DNA of 43,149 nucleotides from Chitinophagaceae bacterium (GCA_028288585.1 JAQBNL010000014.1:1-43149); one strand, 5' to 3'. Counted from the stretch's first letter, positions 8,536-17,820 are shown. The notes: a model not told the origin generated them from the sequence alone. Numbers and translations are program-made.

Positions 8536-9351
8536 TTACCTGGAATTCACTGGCTTATAATATGATAGTGCCTCTTTCATGTAGCCTTTTATTTTCTCTA
8601 TACGTTGTGCATCTGCAGGGTGCGTACTTAAAAATGCAGGAGGTTTCGCTGTATTGGTTGCCAAATTTGCCATTCTTGTCCAGAATGGAATTGCTTCCTG
8701 TGGATTATAACCGGCCATAGCAGCGAATATTAACCCGTAATGGTCAGCTTCTAATTCCTGGTTCCTTGAATTGGGTAACAGAACTCCAACTGTAGCTGCA
8801 GGGCCATAAATATTATTAAAAACATTACTTGCCTGTGGATTGCCTGAGGTAAATATGCTTCCTCCTATTCCAATGCCTTGTGCAAGCATTGCCTGGCTTA
8901 TTCTTTCCTGTCCGTGATGAGCAACAGCATGGGTTATTTCATGTCCCAGAACAATTGCTAACTGGGCCTCATTTTGTGCTACCGTAAATAAGCCGGTGTA
9001 CACAACAACTTTACCACCGGGCATGCACCATGCATTAACTTCTTTATTATCTACTAAATTAAATTCCCACTTATATCCGTCCAGTACATTTTTTTTGCCT
9101 TGAGAATTATAATACTGAGTGATTGCAGTAGCAATGCGGGACCCTACTCTTCTTACCATTTCAGCATCCCTGCTGCTGGCATCGGTTATTACCTTATTCT
9201 GTGATAAAAAAGTCCTGTATTGAGTTACGGCTTCCTGTTGTAGAGAGCTTTCGGATATTAAACTTAATTGCTTTCTTCCCGTTACGGCATTAGTGGTACA
9301 TGCAGTTATAAAAATTGCTGTACTCGCAACCAGGTATAATATTCTTTTCAT
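8536..9351 (-). CDS. M48-family metalloprotease, probable lipoprotein
   Basis: 271 residues. The N-terminus carries a lipoprotein signal (FITAC, lipid-modified C18). The zinc site is H137-E-I-T-H141 with the third ligand E201 in NQELEADHYG. The family consensus TNAVTGRKQLSL follows the lipobox, as in LoiP/YcaL-type periplasmic M48 enzymes, which remove misfolded or unassembled outer-membrane proteins. Expected location is the periplasmic face of a membrane. Length is typical. It is monocistronic with its own terminator at 8482-8509. A small inverted repeat (CTGTAC...GTACAG) lies in its upstream region at 9389-9408. Confidence 0.93.
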   Translation of the reverse strand: MKRILYLVASTAIFITACTTNAVTGRKQLSLISESSLQQEAVTQYRTFLSQNKVITDASSRDAEMVRRVGSRIATAITQYYNSQGKKNVLDGYKWEFNLVDNKEVNAWCMPGGKVVVYTGLFTVAQNEAQLAIVLGHEITHAVAHHGQERISQAMLAQGIGIGGSIFTSGNPQASNVFNNIYGPAATVGVLLPNSRNQELEADHYGLIFAAMAGYNPQEAIPFWTRMANLATNTAKPPAFLSTHPADAQRIEKIKGYMKEALSYYKPVNSR

Positions 9352-9388
9352 GGTAAAATGATTTTAAGTATTTATAATAAAACAATTG

Positions 9389-9408
9389 CTGTACCAAAAG
9401 CAGTACAG
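9389..9408. promoter_or_regulatory. Inverted repeat upstream of the M48 gene, possible operator
   Basis: CTGTAC (9389-9394) and GTACAG (9403-9408) form a 6-bp dyad with an 8-base spacer, 38-57 bases before the ATG at 9351. It could be an operator or a chance dyad. No regulator is suggested by context. Confidence 0.25.
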
Positions 9409-9462
9409 TATATAAATAAATAGATAAGATTTTTGATTAAAAGTTGTATGAGCAGAAACTTT

Positions 9463-10110
9463 TTATTTCTTTCTTAACTTTTTTCTGTCCCTGTGTTTTA
9501 GAATTGGAACACGGCTTTCATTGCCTTTAAATATCCGGCTGATATTTTTTTGATGTGTAAGAACGATTAAACCTGCTACGGCTACTGCAAATACCCTGTA
9601 AAAAACTTCTTTTTCATTATATATCCATAAAACACAAATGGGCAATGCAACACCAGCAAGCACTGAACTTAAAGAAACATATCTTGTTAAATATAAAACC
9701 AATACAAATACAGCTACACAACTTACAGCTACATCCGGTTGTATGGCCAGTATCATTCCAAACAAAGTAGCTACACCTTTGCCTCCTTTAAATTGTGCCC
9801 ATATTGGGTAGATATGCCCTAACGTAGCAGATAGCCCCAACCCTATCATAAGATTAGTTCTATCCAGCTCATTACTTAAATAATAGGGCAGTAAATTATA
9901 TAGTGCTACTCCCGCCATTCCCTTTAAAATATCACAGATCATTACAATAGTTCCATAGCGAGGACCGAGCACCCGGAAGGTATTGGTAGCGCCCATGTTG
10001 CCACTCCCGTATTCACGAATATCAATATCAAAAAATCTTTTGCTTATTATCAGCGCTGTGGGAATTGATCCAATGAAATAAGCCAGTATGATAAGTAAAC
10101 TCTCTTTCAT
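9463..10110 (-). CDS. plsY: Acyl-phosphate:glycerol-3-phosphate acyltransferase
   Basis: 215 residues, several hydrophobic helices. The three PlsY motifs are visible: GSIPTALIISK near the N-terminus, REYGSGNMGATNTFRVLG (phosphate binding), and FKGGKGVATLFG. PlsY moves an acyl group from acyl-phosphate to glycerol-3-phosphate at the inner membrane, the first step of phospholipid synthesis; the partner PlsX is not in the window. The C-terminus is very basic (HRDRKKLRKK). A -7-like element lies at 10139-10146. It is followed, on the same strand, by the M48 gene. Confidence 0.95.
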   Translation of the reverse strand: MKESLLIILAYFIGSIPTALIISKRFFDIDIREYGSGNMGATNTFRVLGPRYGTIVMICDILKGMAGVALYNLLPYYLSNELDRTNLMIGLGLSATLGHIYPIWAQFKGGKGVATLFGMILAIQPDVAVSCVAVFVLVLYLTRYVSLSSVLAGVALPICVLWIYNEKEVFYRVFAVAVAGLIVLTHQKNISRIFKGNESRVPILKHRDRKKLRKK

Positions 10111-10138
10111 TTTTTAGTTAAGTAGAACAAAGCGGCAA

Positions 10139-10146
10139 CAAATATA
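10139..10146 (-). promoter_or_regulatory. -7 promoter element of plsY
   Basis: Minus-strand TATATTTG fits TAnnTTTG, 29 bases before the plsY ATG. No -33 match. Confidence 0.4.
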
Positions 10147-10174
10147 CCATAATATCATTTGCTGGTTTTTGAAA

Positions 10175-10993
10175 TTATGATTTTGTTAGTAACATCAATA
10201 TCCATTCATTTTTTTGAGTAGTTGATATATGTTTAAACTCTTCTGAAGTAAAATCGTTGATCACTCTTTGCCCATCACTGTTTAAAAAACCACTTAATAA
10301 TAATTGAGATGAATGATGACAAACCATTTTCAATTGTGGAATACAACCTGTAATAACGTTCAAATTTATATTGGCTAAAATAATATCGAATGTTTCCAGA
10401 CCCCCAAGATTATCTTTTTGTAATAAAACAATATCAGTTGAGTTATTTGCTGTAATATTTTCCTTTGCATTGTTAATGCTCCATTCATCGTTATCAATGG
10501 CCACTACTTTTTTGGCGCCCAGTTTTTTAGCGAGGATGGCTAAAATTCCTGTGCCGGTACCAAAATCCAATACTGTTTTACCAGTGAAATTAATGTGTTG
10601 CATTTGCTGCAGCATTAGGTAAGTTGTAGCATGATGTCCTGTGCCGAAACTCATTTTTGGAGTAATGATTATTTCATGCTGTACATTAACAATGGGATTA
10701 TGAAATGCTGCTCTAACCGCTACAAAATCTTCTATGATTATCGGTACAAATTCGCTCTCCCATTTTGCATTCCAGTTAGTATCCTCAATAATTGTTTTTG
10801 AATAAGAGATATTTTTAGGTAAGATGATTTTATTTAATTCCTCCTCATTAAAATATTCTTCTTTAATAAAAGCTGATAGAGCGTTTTCATTTTCTTCAAA
10901 GGCATCAAAATTTATTTCAGATAATTCTGCTATAAGAATTTCAGATTGTTCTTTAGAAGCAGTTTCTATTTCTATTTTGATATAATCACTCAT
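10175..10993 (-). CDS. prmA: Ribosomal protein L11 methyltransferase
   Basis: 272 residues from the ATG at 10993 (MSDYIKIEI). An upstream in-frame ATG at 11014 lies within the terminator hairpin after pnp and would add MQLRAFF, which does not look like the family start. The N-terminal substrate-recognition domain is followed by the SAM-binding fold: VLDFGTGTGILAILAKKLGA (motif I), VAIDND (acidic ligand of the ribose), and the NPPY-like LANINLN. It methylates L11 lysines and the N-terminus. The gene starts immediately after the T-run of the pnp terminator, so it depends on read-through or on a promoter inside pnp. Confidence 0.93.
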   Translation of the reverse strand: MSDYIKIEIETASKEQSEILIAELSEINFDAFEENENALSAFIKEEYFNEEELNKIILPKNISYSKTIIEDTNWNAKWESEFVPIIIEDFVAVRAAFHNPIVNVQHEIIITPKMSFGTGHHATTYLMLQQMQHINFTGKTVLDFGTGTGILAILAKKLGAKKVVAIDNDEWSINNAKENITANNSTDIVLLQKDNLGGLETFDIILANINLNVITGCIPQLKMVCHHSSQLLLSGFLNSDGQRVINDFTSEEFKHISTTQKNEWILMLLTKS

Positions 10994-11017
10994 AAAAAAG
11001 GCTCGCAATTGCAAGCC
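10994..11017 (-). terminator. Terminator after pnp, abutting the prmA start codon
   Basis: In minus-strand reading GGCTTGC-AATT-GCGAGCC forms a 7-bp stem with one G-U pair and a four-base loop (11017-11000). It is followed directly by TTTTTT (10999-10994) and then the prmA ATG (10993). It lies 24 bases after the pnp stop. Confidence 0.75.
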
Positions 11018-11041
11018 ATATTATTGAATTAAAAGCGGAAA

Positions 11042-13201
11042 TTAATCTCTTGGATTTTGATTTTGTTCCTGTCTTGGTGCCTGTGTTTGCTCAGGTTTTG
11101 GCAATAATGCTTTCCTGCTCAACTTGAACTTTCCTGTTTTAGGATCAACACCTATAATTTTTACTTTTACTTTATCACCTTCATTCAGCACACCTTCCAT
11201 CGTATCTAAGCGCTTCCACATAATTTCAGAAATATGTAATAAGCCTTGTTTACCCGGAAGGAATTCTACAAATGCGCCAAACTCTTTTATTGATTTTACA
11301 GTTGCATCAAATACATCACCTACTTCAGGTACAGCAACAATGCTTTTAACCCATGCTACTGCCTGGTCAAGACTTTCTTTATCTGCAGAGAAAATACTAA
11401 CCTCTCCTGTTTTGCCAACTTCGGTTATATTAATTGTTGCTCCTGTTGATTTTTGTATCTCCTGGATTATTTTTCCTCCAGGCCCGATAACAGCGCCGAT
11501 AAATTCTCCATCAATAATCAATTTTTCCATTCTTGGTGCATGGGGCTTCACTTCTTCCCTATGTTCCGGAAGCGTATTGTACATCGCATCAAGAATATGC
11601 AAACGGCCACGTTTTGCCTGGTCTAATGCTTGTCTCATTATATCCATGCTTAAGCCATCTACTTTAATATCCATTTGTACGCCGCAAATACCTTCTCTTG
11701 TTCCGGTTACTTTAAAATCCATATCACCTAAATGATCTTCATCACCTAAAATATCTGTAAGGATCGCATATTTTTCTCCTTTAGAAATTAATCCCATTGC
11801 CACACCGCTCACATGTCTTTTAAAGGGAACACCTGCATCCATTAATGCTAATGAACCTGCACAAACAGTAGCCATTGAGGAAGAACCATTGCTCTCTAAA
11901 ATATCACTAACTATTCTCACTGTGTAAGGATATTCTCCACCCGGCATAATTTGTTTTAAAGAACGAAGCGCCAGGTTACCATGTCCTACTTCCCGCCTTC
12001 CTACACCTCTCATAGGTTTTACTTCACCTGTTGAAAAGGGTGGAAAATTATAGTGTAAAATGAATTTTGAATAATCACTTTTAGCTGCACTTTCTATTAA
12101 TAACTCATCTAAAGGAGTTCCCAAGGTTACTGTTGTAAGTGACTGGGTTTCACCTCTTGTAAATAAAGCAGAGCCGTGCGGAGAAGGTAGGATATCCGTC
12201 TCAATAGTTAGAGGGCGAACATCTTCTAATCCACGTCCATCTAATCTCACTTTTTGATCAAGGATCATGTCACGTATGTAGTGATATTGCAGTTCTCCAA
12301 AATAATACTTTACTAAAGGAACATCTTCATCAGGCAATACACCAAGATGTTCTATAAGATCATCCTGTAATTTTTTAAAGGCATCACTCCTGTCATGTTT
12401 TGCAGATGCTGATTTAGCTATCTCTTTAATTCTTTTTTCAGCAAACTTGTCTATCGTTTTGTGAAGTTCTTCATTACGGTATGGCTTTGTGTAATCCCTT
12501 TTAGTTGTTACACCAATTTTAGCCCTTAATTCTTCCTGTGCTTTTACCTGTACCTGGATTGCTTTGTGGGCAAGTTGAATAGCATCGATAAGATCTTCTT
12601 CCTGGCATTCTTTACTGCCGCCTTCCACCATCATAATATTCTTTGCAGTAGCAGCAATCATAAATTCCATATCTGCTTCAGCCAGTTCACTACGGGTTGG
12701 GTTTACGATCATTTTGCCATCAACTCTTCCTATTCTTACTTCAGAAATAATTTCCTGGATAGGAATATCTGAAACTGCAAGTGCTGCAGATGCGGCCAGA
12801 CAAGCCATAGCATCAGGCATTACTTCTGCATCAGACGATATTAATGAAACCAATACCTGTACTTCACAAACATAATCTTCAGGAAACAATGGACGCAGTG
12901 CCCTGTCAATTAAACGGGAGGTTAATATTTCATAATCATTCAACCTTGCTTCTCTTTTAAAGAATGAACCGGGGATACGGCCAGCGGAAGCAAATTTTTC
13001 CTGGTAATCTACTGAAAGCGGAAAAAAGGATTGACCTTCTTTTGGTTCTCTATTAGCAACAACAGTTGCTAAAATTATACAGTTACCAAGGCGAACAGTA
13101 ACCGCACCATCAGCCTGGCGTGCAAGTTTTCCTGTTTCGATAGTTACCATGCGGCCATCGCCTATGTCGAATGTTACGTTAATTGGGTTGGGAGTCGTCA
13201 T
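11042..13201 (-). CDS. pnp: Polyribonucleotide nucleotidyltransferase (PNPase)
   Basis: 719 residues, full length. Two RNase PH-like halves are visible: the first with FFPLSVDYQEKFASAGRIPG, the second with RPLTIETDILPSPHGSALFTRGETQ, KPMRGVGRREVGHGNLA and ILGDEDHLGDMDFKVTGT (conserved aspartates of the catalytic site). A KH domain (AVIGPGGKIIQEIQ) and an S1 domain (GAFVEFLPGKQGLLHISEI) complete it, with a Q/P-rich tail. PNPase degrades RNA 3' to 5' with phosphate, as part of the degradosome-type decay machinery. It stands 22 bases downstream of the terminator that follows rpsO, the classical rpsO-pnp order, so its expression depends on read-through or processing. Confidence 0.97.
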   Translation of the reverse strand: MTTPNPINVTFDIGDGRMVTIETGKLARQADGAVTVRLGNCIILATVVANREPKEGQSFFPLSVDYQEKFASAGRIPGSFFKREARLNDYEILTSRLIDRALRPLFPEDYVCEVQVLVSLISSDAEVMPDAMACLAASAALAVSDIPIQEIISEVRIGRVDGKMIVNPTRSELAEADMEFMIAATAKNIMMVEGGSKECQEEDLIDAIQLAHKAIQVQVKAQEELRAKIGVTTKRDYTKPYRNEELHKTIDKFAEKRIKEIAKSASAKHDRSDAFKKLQDDLIEHLGVLPDEDVPLVKYYFGELQYHYIRDMILDQKVRLDGRGLEDVRPLTIETDILPSPHGSALFTRGETQSLTTVTLGTPLDELLIESAAKSDYSKFILHYNFPPFSTGEVKPMRGVGRREVGHGNLALRSLKQIMPGGEYPYTVRIVSDILESNGSSSMATVCAGSLALMDAGVPFKRHVSGVAMGLISKGEKYAILTDILGDEDHLGDMDFKVTGTREGICGVQMDIKVDGLSMDIMRQALDQAKRGRLHILDAMYNTLPEHREEVKPHAPRMEKLIIDGEFIGAVIGPGGKIIQEIQKSTGATINITEVGKTGEVSIFSADKESLDQAVAWVKSIVAVPEVGDVFDATVKSIKEFGAFVEFLPGKQGLLHISEIMWKRLDTMEGVLNEGDKVKVKIIGVDPKTGKFKLSRKALLPKPEQTQAPRQEQNQNPRD

Positions 13202-13223
13202 TTTTGTTGATCAAATTAATAGT

Positions 13224-13265
13224 AAAAAAAAGTATTCCCAACTGTTGAATTTTCAGTTGGGAATA
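13224..13265 (-). terminator. Rho-independent terminator between rpsO and pnp
   Basis: A perfect 12-bp stem, TATTCCCAACTG (13233-13244) with CAGTTGGGAATA (13254-13265), encloses a 9-base loop. On the minus strand the stem is followed by C and eight T residues (13231-13224). It lies between the rpsO stop (13288) and the pnp ATG (13201). Confidence 0.88.
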
Positions 13266-13287
13266 GCTAACATATCATCTAAATAAA

Positions 13288-13560
13288 TTATTTACGGAGC
13301 CCTAATTTTTCAATTAATGAACGGTAACCGGTAAGATTATGCTTGCTTAAATAAGTAAGTAATCTTTTGCGTTTACCAACCATTTGCATTAAGCCTCTTT
13401 GTGTAGAGAAATCTTTTTTATTTGTTTTAAGATGATCAGAAATATGATTAATTCTTTCTGTCAGCATTGCAACCTGTGCTTCAATAGAACCGGTATTGGC
13501 AGCTGCCGAACCATATTCTGAGAAGATATTTGCTTTTTTTTCTGTTGTTAAATAAGACAT
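13288..13560 (-). CDS. rpsO: 30S ribosomal protein S15
   Basis: 90 residues, standard length. Contains TGSIEAQVAMLTERI, INHISDHLKTNKKDF and RGLMQMVGKRKRLLTYL, the S15 signature that contacts 16S rRNA helix 22 in early 30S assembly. It is directly followed by a strong terminator and then pnp, the conserved bacterial order. In E. coli S15 represses its own translation through a leader structure; the 100 bases upstream here are AT-rich and I see no comparable pseudoknot. A one-mismatch -7 element (TACCTTCG, minus strand, 13600-13607) lies about 40 bases upstream. Confidence 0.97.
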   Translation of the reverse strand: MSYLTTEKKANIFSEYGSAAANTGSIEAQVAMLTERINHISDHLKTNKKDFSTQRGLMQMVGKRKRLLTYLSKHNLTGYRSLIEKLGLRK

Positions 13561-13663
13561 CTTTCTAAAATAATTTATTATTTACGTTTTATCAGGGTGC
13601 GAAGGTAGTAATAAATTTTCAATTTTATAGTAAGAAAGAGGTATTATAGCTATAAATAAAACT

Positions 13664-14182
13664 CTATTTTATGCTTTTTAAATTCATGGCATAAAAAATA
13701 ACAAATAAAATCCCGATAAATCCGAGAAGCCCGGTAGAGATATTTGTTAGAAAATTACTGCCGAACATATAAAAAGGAAGAATGATACTTATAATTGTAC
13801 CAATGGTATAAATATAAAAACCCATCCTTCGTAAGTTCCACATCAAAATAGCCCCAAATAAACAAAGCATAGAAGTAATAATATTTCCAATGGCTGCTTT
13901 GCGAAGATTTTCAGGAGTGGACATTATGGAGGCCTGGTTCATTATATTGCCAATAAGTCTAACTTTTTCCGGTTTGCCTGCATTTTTCTTATTAGCAAGA
14001 TCCTCATTCGTTTTAATCTTCGCATCTACAAATATTTTTGAAATCGTATCTGCCTTAAAATAAGTAACCGCACTATTTATTATTCCATACCCACTTCCTA
14101 TAAATGTAAGTATGCATAATACTTTTAAAAATACAGGCCTTTGGGGAGCAGTTATTTCCAACTCATTTATATTTTGTACCAT
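13664..14182 (-). CDS. Hypothetical integral membrane protein
   Basis: 172 residues. Four hydrophobic segments are visible: about residues 19-38 (VLCILTFIGSGYGIINSAV), 95-113 (IITSMLCLFGAILMWNL), 121-139 (YIYTIGTIISIILPFYMF) and 146-168 (TGLLGFIGILFVIFYAMNL). Between the first and second is a polar lysine-rich loop of about 50 residues. No family is recognised; similar small four-helix proteins occur near cell-envelope genes in Bacteroidota. It reads toward rpsO but with an AT-rich gap of about 100 bases and no clear terminator, so co-transcription with rpsO is uncertain. Confidence 0.8.
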   Translation of the reverse strand: MVQNINELEITAPQRPVFLKVLCILTFIGSGYGIINSAVTYFKADTISKIFVDAKIKTNEDLANKKNAGKPEKVRLIGNIMNQASIMSTPENLRKAAIGNIITSMLCLFGAILMWNLRRMGFYIYTIGTIISIILPFYMFGSNFLTNISTGLLGFIGILFVIFYAMNLKSIK

Positions 14183-14295
14183 AATAATTTATTTATAACG
14201 GTTAAAGACTTTTATAAAGTTAATTGTTCATGCATTGGTATTTGCATTTTTTATCTATTTAAGGCACCTTTACTAAATTCAATTTTTTTTACACT

Positions 14296-15603
14296 ATGCT
14301 GCTGATTTATTTACCGGCTATTACTTCCAGAACTGAATATGTTTTTGACTTAATATTTAGGAATGAATTAGGTATTGAATATATCACCACAACTGATATT
14401 AAAATATTCGAAACCTATCAGCAGGAAAAGATAAATTATTCTTCTACCTGTATGGGAGAAGAAATATTTATCAAAGCCTCCTCGCTATTATTTGAGCAGT
14501 CAATTAAAAAAATAAATATTACAGTAGAAAAAAGGCAGGAAATTCCTGTGCTCTTTCCTAACGCTGATTCCCGTGATATCGGCTTTGATATTTTTGGGGC
14601 TGTATTTTATATGGTTAGCCGTTATGAAGAGTATCTCCCTTTCAATCCTGATAAACATGGAAGGTTCAAGGCAGCAGATAGCGTTGCATACCAAAATAAT
14701 TTTTTACAATATCCTGTAGTGAATACCTGGATAAATTTTTTAAAAAATATCTTGGCAAAAAAATTTCCTTCTCTGCAATTCTACACTTCATCATTTAAGG
14801 CAATAGTTACTTATGATATAGATATCGCATACGCGTTTAGCGGAAGAGGCCTTTTGAGACTATCGGGTGCAACCGCAAAAGATGTGGTTAATTTTAATTT
14901 TAAAAATATTATTAATCGCCTTGGGTCACTTTTTACAAAGAAAGATCCGTGGGATGTGTACGATTTTTTAAAAGATGCAATTATAAAAAATAAGTTGACT
15001 TCTATTTTCTTTTTTTTAGTGGGTGATTATTCCAGGTATGATAAAAATGTAAGTTATGAGCATCCCTTAATGGTGCGGCTAATTAAGAAAGTTTCTGCAT
15101 TTAGTGAGATTGGCATTCATCCTTCCTATAAATCATCAGTAATCCCGGGAAAAATCTTAATTGAAAAAAACAGGCTTGAAAAAATTTCTGACAAACCCAT
15201 AACTAAAAGCAGGCAACATTATTTAAAATTTAATTTGCCGGATACTTATAATCAACTCCTGGCAGCAGGTATTACAGAAGATTATTCAATGGGTTTTGCT
15301 GACATCCCGGGCTTTAGAGCTGGTATTTGCACACCATTTTATTTTTATGATCTGAAGAATGAAAAAATTACATCCTTAAAAATATTTCCGATGACCTGTA
15401 TGGAAGCTAATTTTTTATATTATTCCAAATTAAAACCGGAAGAAAGCCTGGAAGTTATTCTTGCTTTAATTAATGAAGTTAAAAAGGCAGGTGGAATATT
15501 TATCAGTGTCTGGCACAATCATACAGTAAGCGAAGATGACCTTTATAAAGATTGGAAATGGGTACATAATGAAATGATTAAAAGAATTTCAGATAAGAAT
15601 TAA
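14296..15603 (+). CDS. DUF7033-type polysaccharide deacetylase-like protein
   Basis: 435 residues, no signal peptide. The N-terminal ~150 residues (RDIGFDIFGAVFYMVSRYEEY, KHGRFKAADS) match a domain usually fused to polysaccharide deacetylases in Bacteroidota. The second part resembles the NodB fold: TYDIDIAYAF (about residue 172) is like the metal-binding TFDDG motif, IGIHPSYKSS supplies a conserved histidine, FRAGICTPFYFYD resembles the RxPxY loop, and HNHTVSED may carry the last catalytic histidine. The expected role is removing acetyl groups from a surface glycan. It begins the plus-strand glycan group with the oxidoreductase and glycosyltransferase that follow. Function is inferred by family only. 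Confidence 0.75.
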   Translation: MLLIYLPAITSRTEYVFDLIFRNELGIEYITTTDIKIFETYQQEKINYSSTCMGEEIFIKASSLLFEQSIKKINITVEKRQEIPVLFPNADSRDIGFDIFGAVFYMVSRYEEYLPFNPDKHGRFKAADSVAYQNNFLQYPVVNTWINFLKNILAKKFPSLQFYTSSFKAIVTYDIDIAYAFSGRGLLRLSGATAKDVVNFNFKNIINRLGSLFTKKDPWDVYDFLKDAIIKNKLTSIFFFLVGDYSRYDKNVSYEHPLMVRLIKKVSAFSEIGIHPSYKSSVIPGKILIEKNRLEKISDKPITKSRQHYLKFNLPDTYNQLLAAGITEDYSMGFADIPGFRAGICTPFYFYDLKNEKITSLKIFPMTCMEANFLYYSKLKPEESLEVILALINEVKKAGGIFISVWHNHTVSEDDLYKDWKWVHNEMIKRISDKN

Positions 15604-15697
15604 CCTGTTTATTGTTTTAATATACTCAAATTCTTAACTCTAATTAAGGATTGATACAGATTTGTATATTTTATGCAATTAAAGCATCTTTACCTAT

Positions 15698-16696
15698 ATG
15701 CAACAACATTTCGCTCTTATAGGATGTGGAAAAATTGCAAATCGCCATGCAGAAAATATTGTAAAAAGAGGAGTGCTGACTTCAGTATGCGATATTATAC
15801 CAGAAAGAGCAAATGACATGGCAACAAGGTTTAATGCCAGGCCATATTATTCATTAGAAAGTTTACTTAAAGCTGAAGAGCAATTAACTACAGCTGTTAT
15901 TTGCACTCCTAACGGATTACATGCTTTGCATTCCATACAGGCGCTGGAAAAAGGTCTTCATGTACTGTGTGAAAAACCATTGTGCATTTCAACTAAAGAC
16001 GGAAAGGCAATGATTGCAGCTGCTGAAAAAGCCGGGAAATATTTATTTGTTGTAAAACAAAACCGCTTTAATCCTCCTGTAGCAGAAATAAAAAAATTAT
16101 GTGATGAAAACAAATTTGGAAAAATTACAAGCTTCCAGATAAATTGCTTTTGGAACAGGCCTAAGGAATATTATACCGACACATGGAAAGGTACAAAAGC
16201 ATTGGACGGGGGAATACTATATACACAATTCAGCCATTTTATTGATTTGCTATATTGGATTTTAGGTGATGTAAAAGATGTAAAAGTGCTCACCAAAAAC
16301 TTTTCACATTCTTATATTGAATTTGAGGATACAGGAACTGTCATCTTTGATATGCAAAACGGAACCATAGGAACTTTGAACTATACTATAAATAGTTTTA
16401 AAAAAAATATGGAAGGTTCGTTTACATTGTTTGGGGATAAAGGCACCGTAAAGATTGGAGGAGAATATTTGAACACCCTGGAATACCAGTCAATTGAAAA
16501 TTATGAGATACAACTTCAACCTGCTTTTATACGGGCTAATGATTATGGTTTTTATGAGGGCAGTATGAGCAATCATAATAAAGTATATGACCATCTATTT
16601 GATGCCCTGGAGGGCCGCCCACATCAAATTCCGGATGCCAGGGAGGGATTAAAAACAATAGAAATAATAGAAAAAATTTACCAGTCTGTTCAATAA
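15698..16696 (+). CDS. Gfo/Idh/MocA-family oxidoreductase
   Basis: 332 residues. The N-terminal Rossmann fold has GCGKIANRHAENI and the family's CEKPLC motif with its catalytic lysine; the C-terminal alpha/beta domain has the YYTDTWKGT and GGILYTQFSHFIDLLYW segments, with a histidine that fits the catalytic position. Enzymes of this type oxidise or reduce sugar hydroxyls with NAD(P). The closest named member by pattern is WlbA, which oxidises UDP-N-acetylglucosaminuronate in O-antigen synthesis. Its place between a deacetylase-like protein and a glycosyltransferase supports a nucleotide-sugar role. The substrate is an inference. Confidence 0.9.
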   Translation: MQQHFALIGCGKIANRHAENIVKRGVLTSVCDIIPERANDMATRFNARPYYSLESLLKAEEQLTTAVICTPNGLHALHSIQALEKGLHVLCEKPLCISTKDGKAMIAAAEKAGKYLFVVKQNRFNPPVAEIKKLCDENKFGKITSFQINCFWNRPKEYYTDTWKGTKALDGGILYTQFSHFIDLLYWILGDVKDVKVLTKNFSHSYIEFEDTGTVIFDMQNGTIGTLNYTINSFKKNMEGSFTLFGDKGTVKIGGEYLNTLEYQSIENYEIQLQPAFIRANDYGFYEGSMSNHNKVYDHLFDALEGRPHQIPDAREGLKTIEIIEKIYQSVQ

Positions 16697-16722
16697 ATTT
16701 TATTTGGCAACCATCATTGATT

Positions 16723-17820
16723 ATGATCATTTATTTTACTGTTACCAACGACCTTAGCTACGATCAGCGAATGATACGTATATGCACATCATTGGCCGGG
16801 CACGGTTACAAAATAAAACTGGTAGGAAGAAAAATAAAAAATTCAATTCCTGTTGTTGAACAGCCATTTCAACAAAAAAGAATAAAATGCTTTTTTAATA
16901 AAGGGAAATTTTTTTACGCGGAATACAATGTTCGTTTATTTTTCTATTTACTATTTAAAAAGATGGATTGCATTTGTGCTATAGATCTTGATACAATCCT
17001 TCCCTGTTATTTTATTTCAAAAATTAAAAATGTGCCGCGAATTTATGATGCACATGAATTGTTTTGCGAAATGAAAGAGATTGTAACCCGTCCTCATATT
17101 TATGCAATATGGAAAAAGATTGAAAAGTTTTCTGTACCAAAATTTATACGTGGTTATACTGTCAACCAGATTATAGCTGATGAATTTAAAAAAATGTATA
17201 AAGTAAATTACCAGGTAATAAGAAGTATTGCTGTAAAAAGAGAAATTTCTATACCTGTAAAAAAAGAAAAATATATTTTGTACCAGGGGGCTGTTAACGA
17301 AGGACGAAATTTTGAAACGCTCATCCCGGCTATGCATGCTGTAAACGCACCTTTATACATTTACGGTGATGGCAATTTTTTGGAAAAAGCAAAAAAATTA
17401 GTCACAGAAAATAAGCTTGGGCATAAAATATTTTTTAAAGGAAAAATTGCACCCGGGCAATTGGGAAATATTACGCTGCAGGCTTTGGTGGGGGTTACTT
17501 TATTTGATCCTGGAGGATTAAGTAATTATTACTCCTTAGCAAATCGTTTTTTTGATTATATGCATGCCTGCACACCGCAGTTATGTGTTGATTTTCCTGC
17601 CTACAGAGAAATAAATGAACAATTTGAAATTGCAGTTCTTATTTCTGATCTAAGTTCAGGCAATATTGCCAGGCATATAAATATTTTATTGGAAGATGAA
17701 ACTTTATATCAACGGTTACAACAAAACTGCATGAAGGCAAGGGAGACTTTTAACTGGCAAAATGAAGAAAAGAAATTGATTGAGTTTTACAAACCCCTTT
17801 TTAATAAACACGATTTATAG
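16723..17820 (+). CDS. GT4-type glycosyltransferase
   Basis: 365 residues from the ATG at 16723; a TTG six bases earlier is the alternative. The start MIIYFTVTNDLSYDQRM is typical of this group. The N-terminal domain has YDAHELFCEM, often seen in GT-B enzymes. The C-terminal domain has LYQGAVNEGRNFE, YIYGDG and LANRFFDYMHACTP, where an EX7E-type acidic pair would be expected but is not obvious. It transfers a sugar from an NDP-sugar to a surface glycan precursor. The start is 26 bases after the oxidoreductase stop, so the two are probably co-transcribed. The last 20 bases overlap the end of the minus-strand glycosyltransferase. Confidence 0.88.
   Translation: MIIYFTVTNDLSYDQRMIRICTSLAGHGYKIKLVGRKIKNSIPVVEQPFQQKRIKCFFNKGKFFYAEYNVRLFFYLLFKKMDCICAIDLDTILPCYFISKIKNVPRIYDAHELFCEMKEIVTRPHIYAIWKKIEKFSVPKFIRGYTVNQIIADEFKKMYKVNYQVIRSIAVKREISIPVKKEKYILYQGAVNEGRNFETLIPAMHAVNAPLYIYGDGNFLEKAKKLVTENKLGHKIFFKGKIAPGQLGNITLQALVGVTLFDPGGLSNYYSLANRFFDYMHACTPQLCVDFPAYREINEQFEIAVLISDLSSGNIARHINILLEDETLYQRLQQNCMKARETFNWQNEEKKLIEFYKPLFNKHDL

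Noticed and set aside
11124-11735. A long open frame on the + strand inside pnp (about 200 codons)
   Set aside because: It runs antisense to the well-supported pnp gene and lacks any family pattern; codon constraints of pnp explain it. The same holds for other open frames antisense to genes at 2686-3126, 28720-29144 and 36216-36987.
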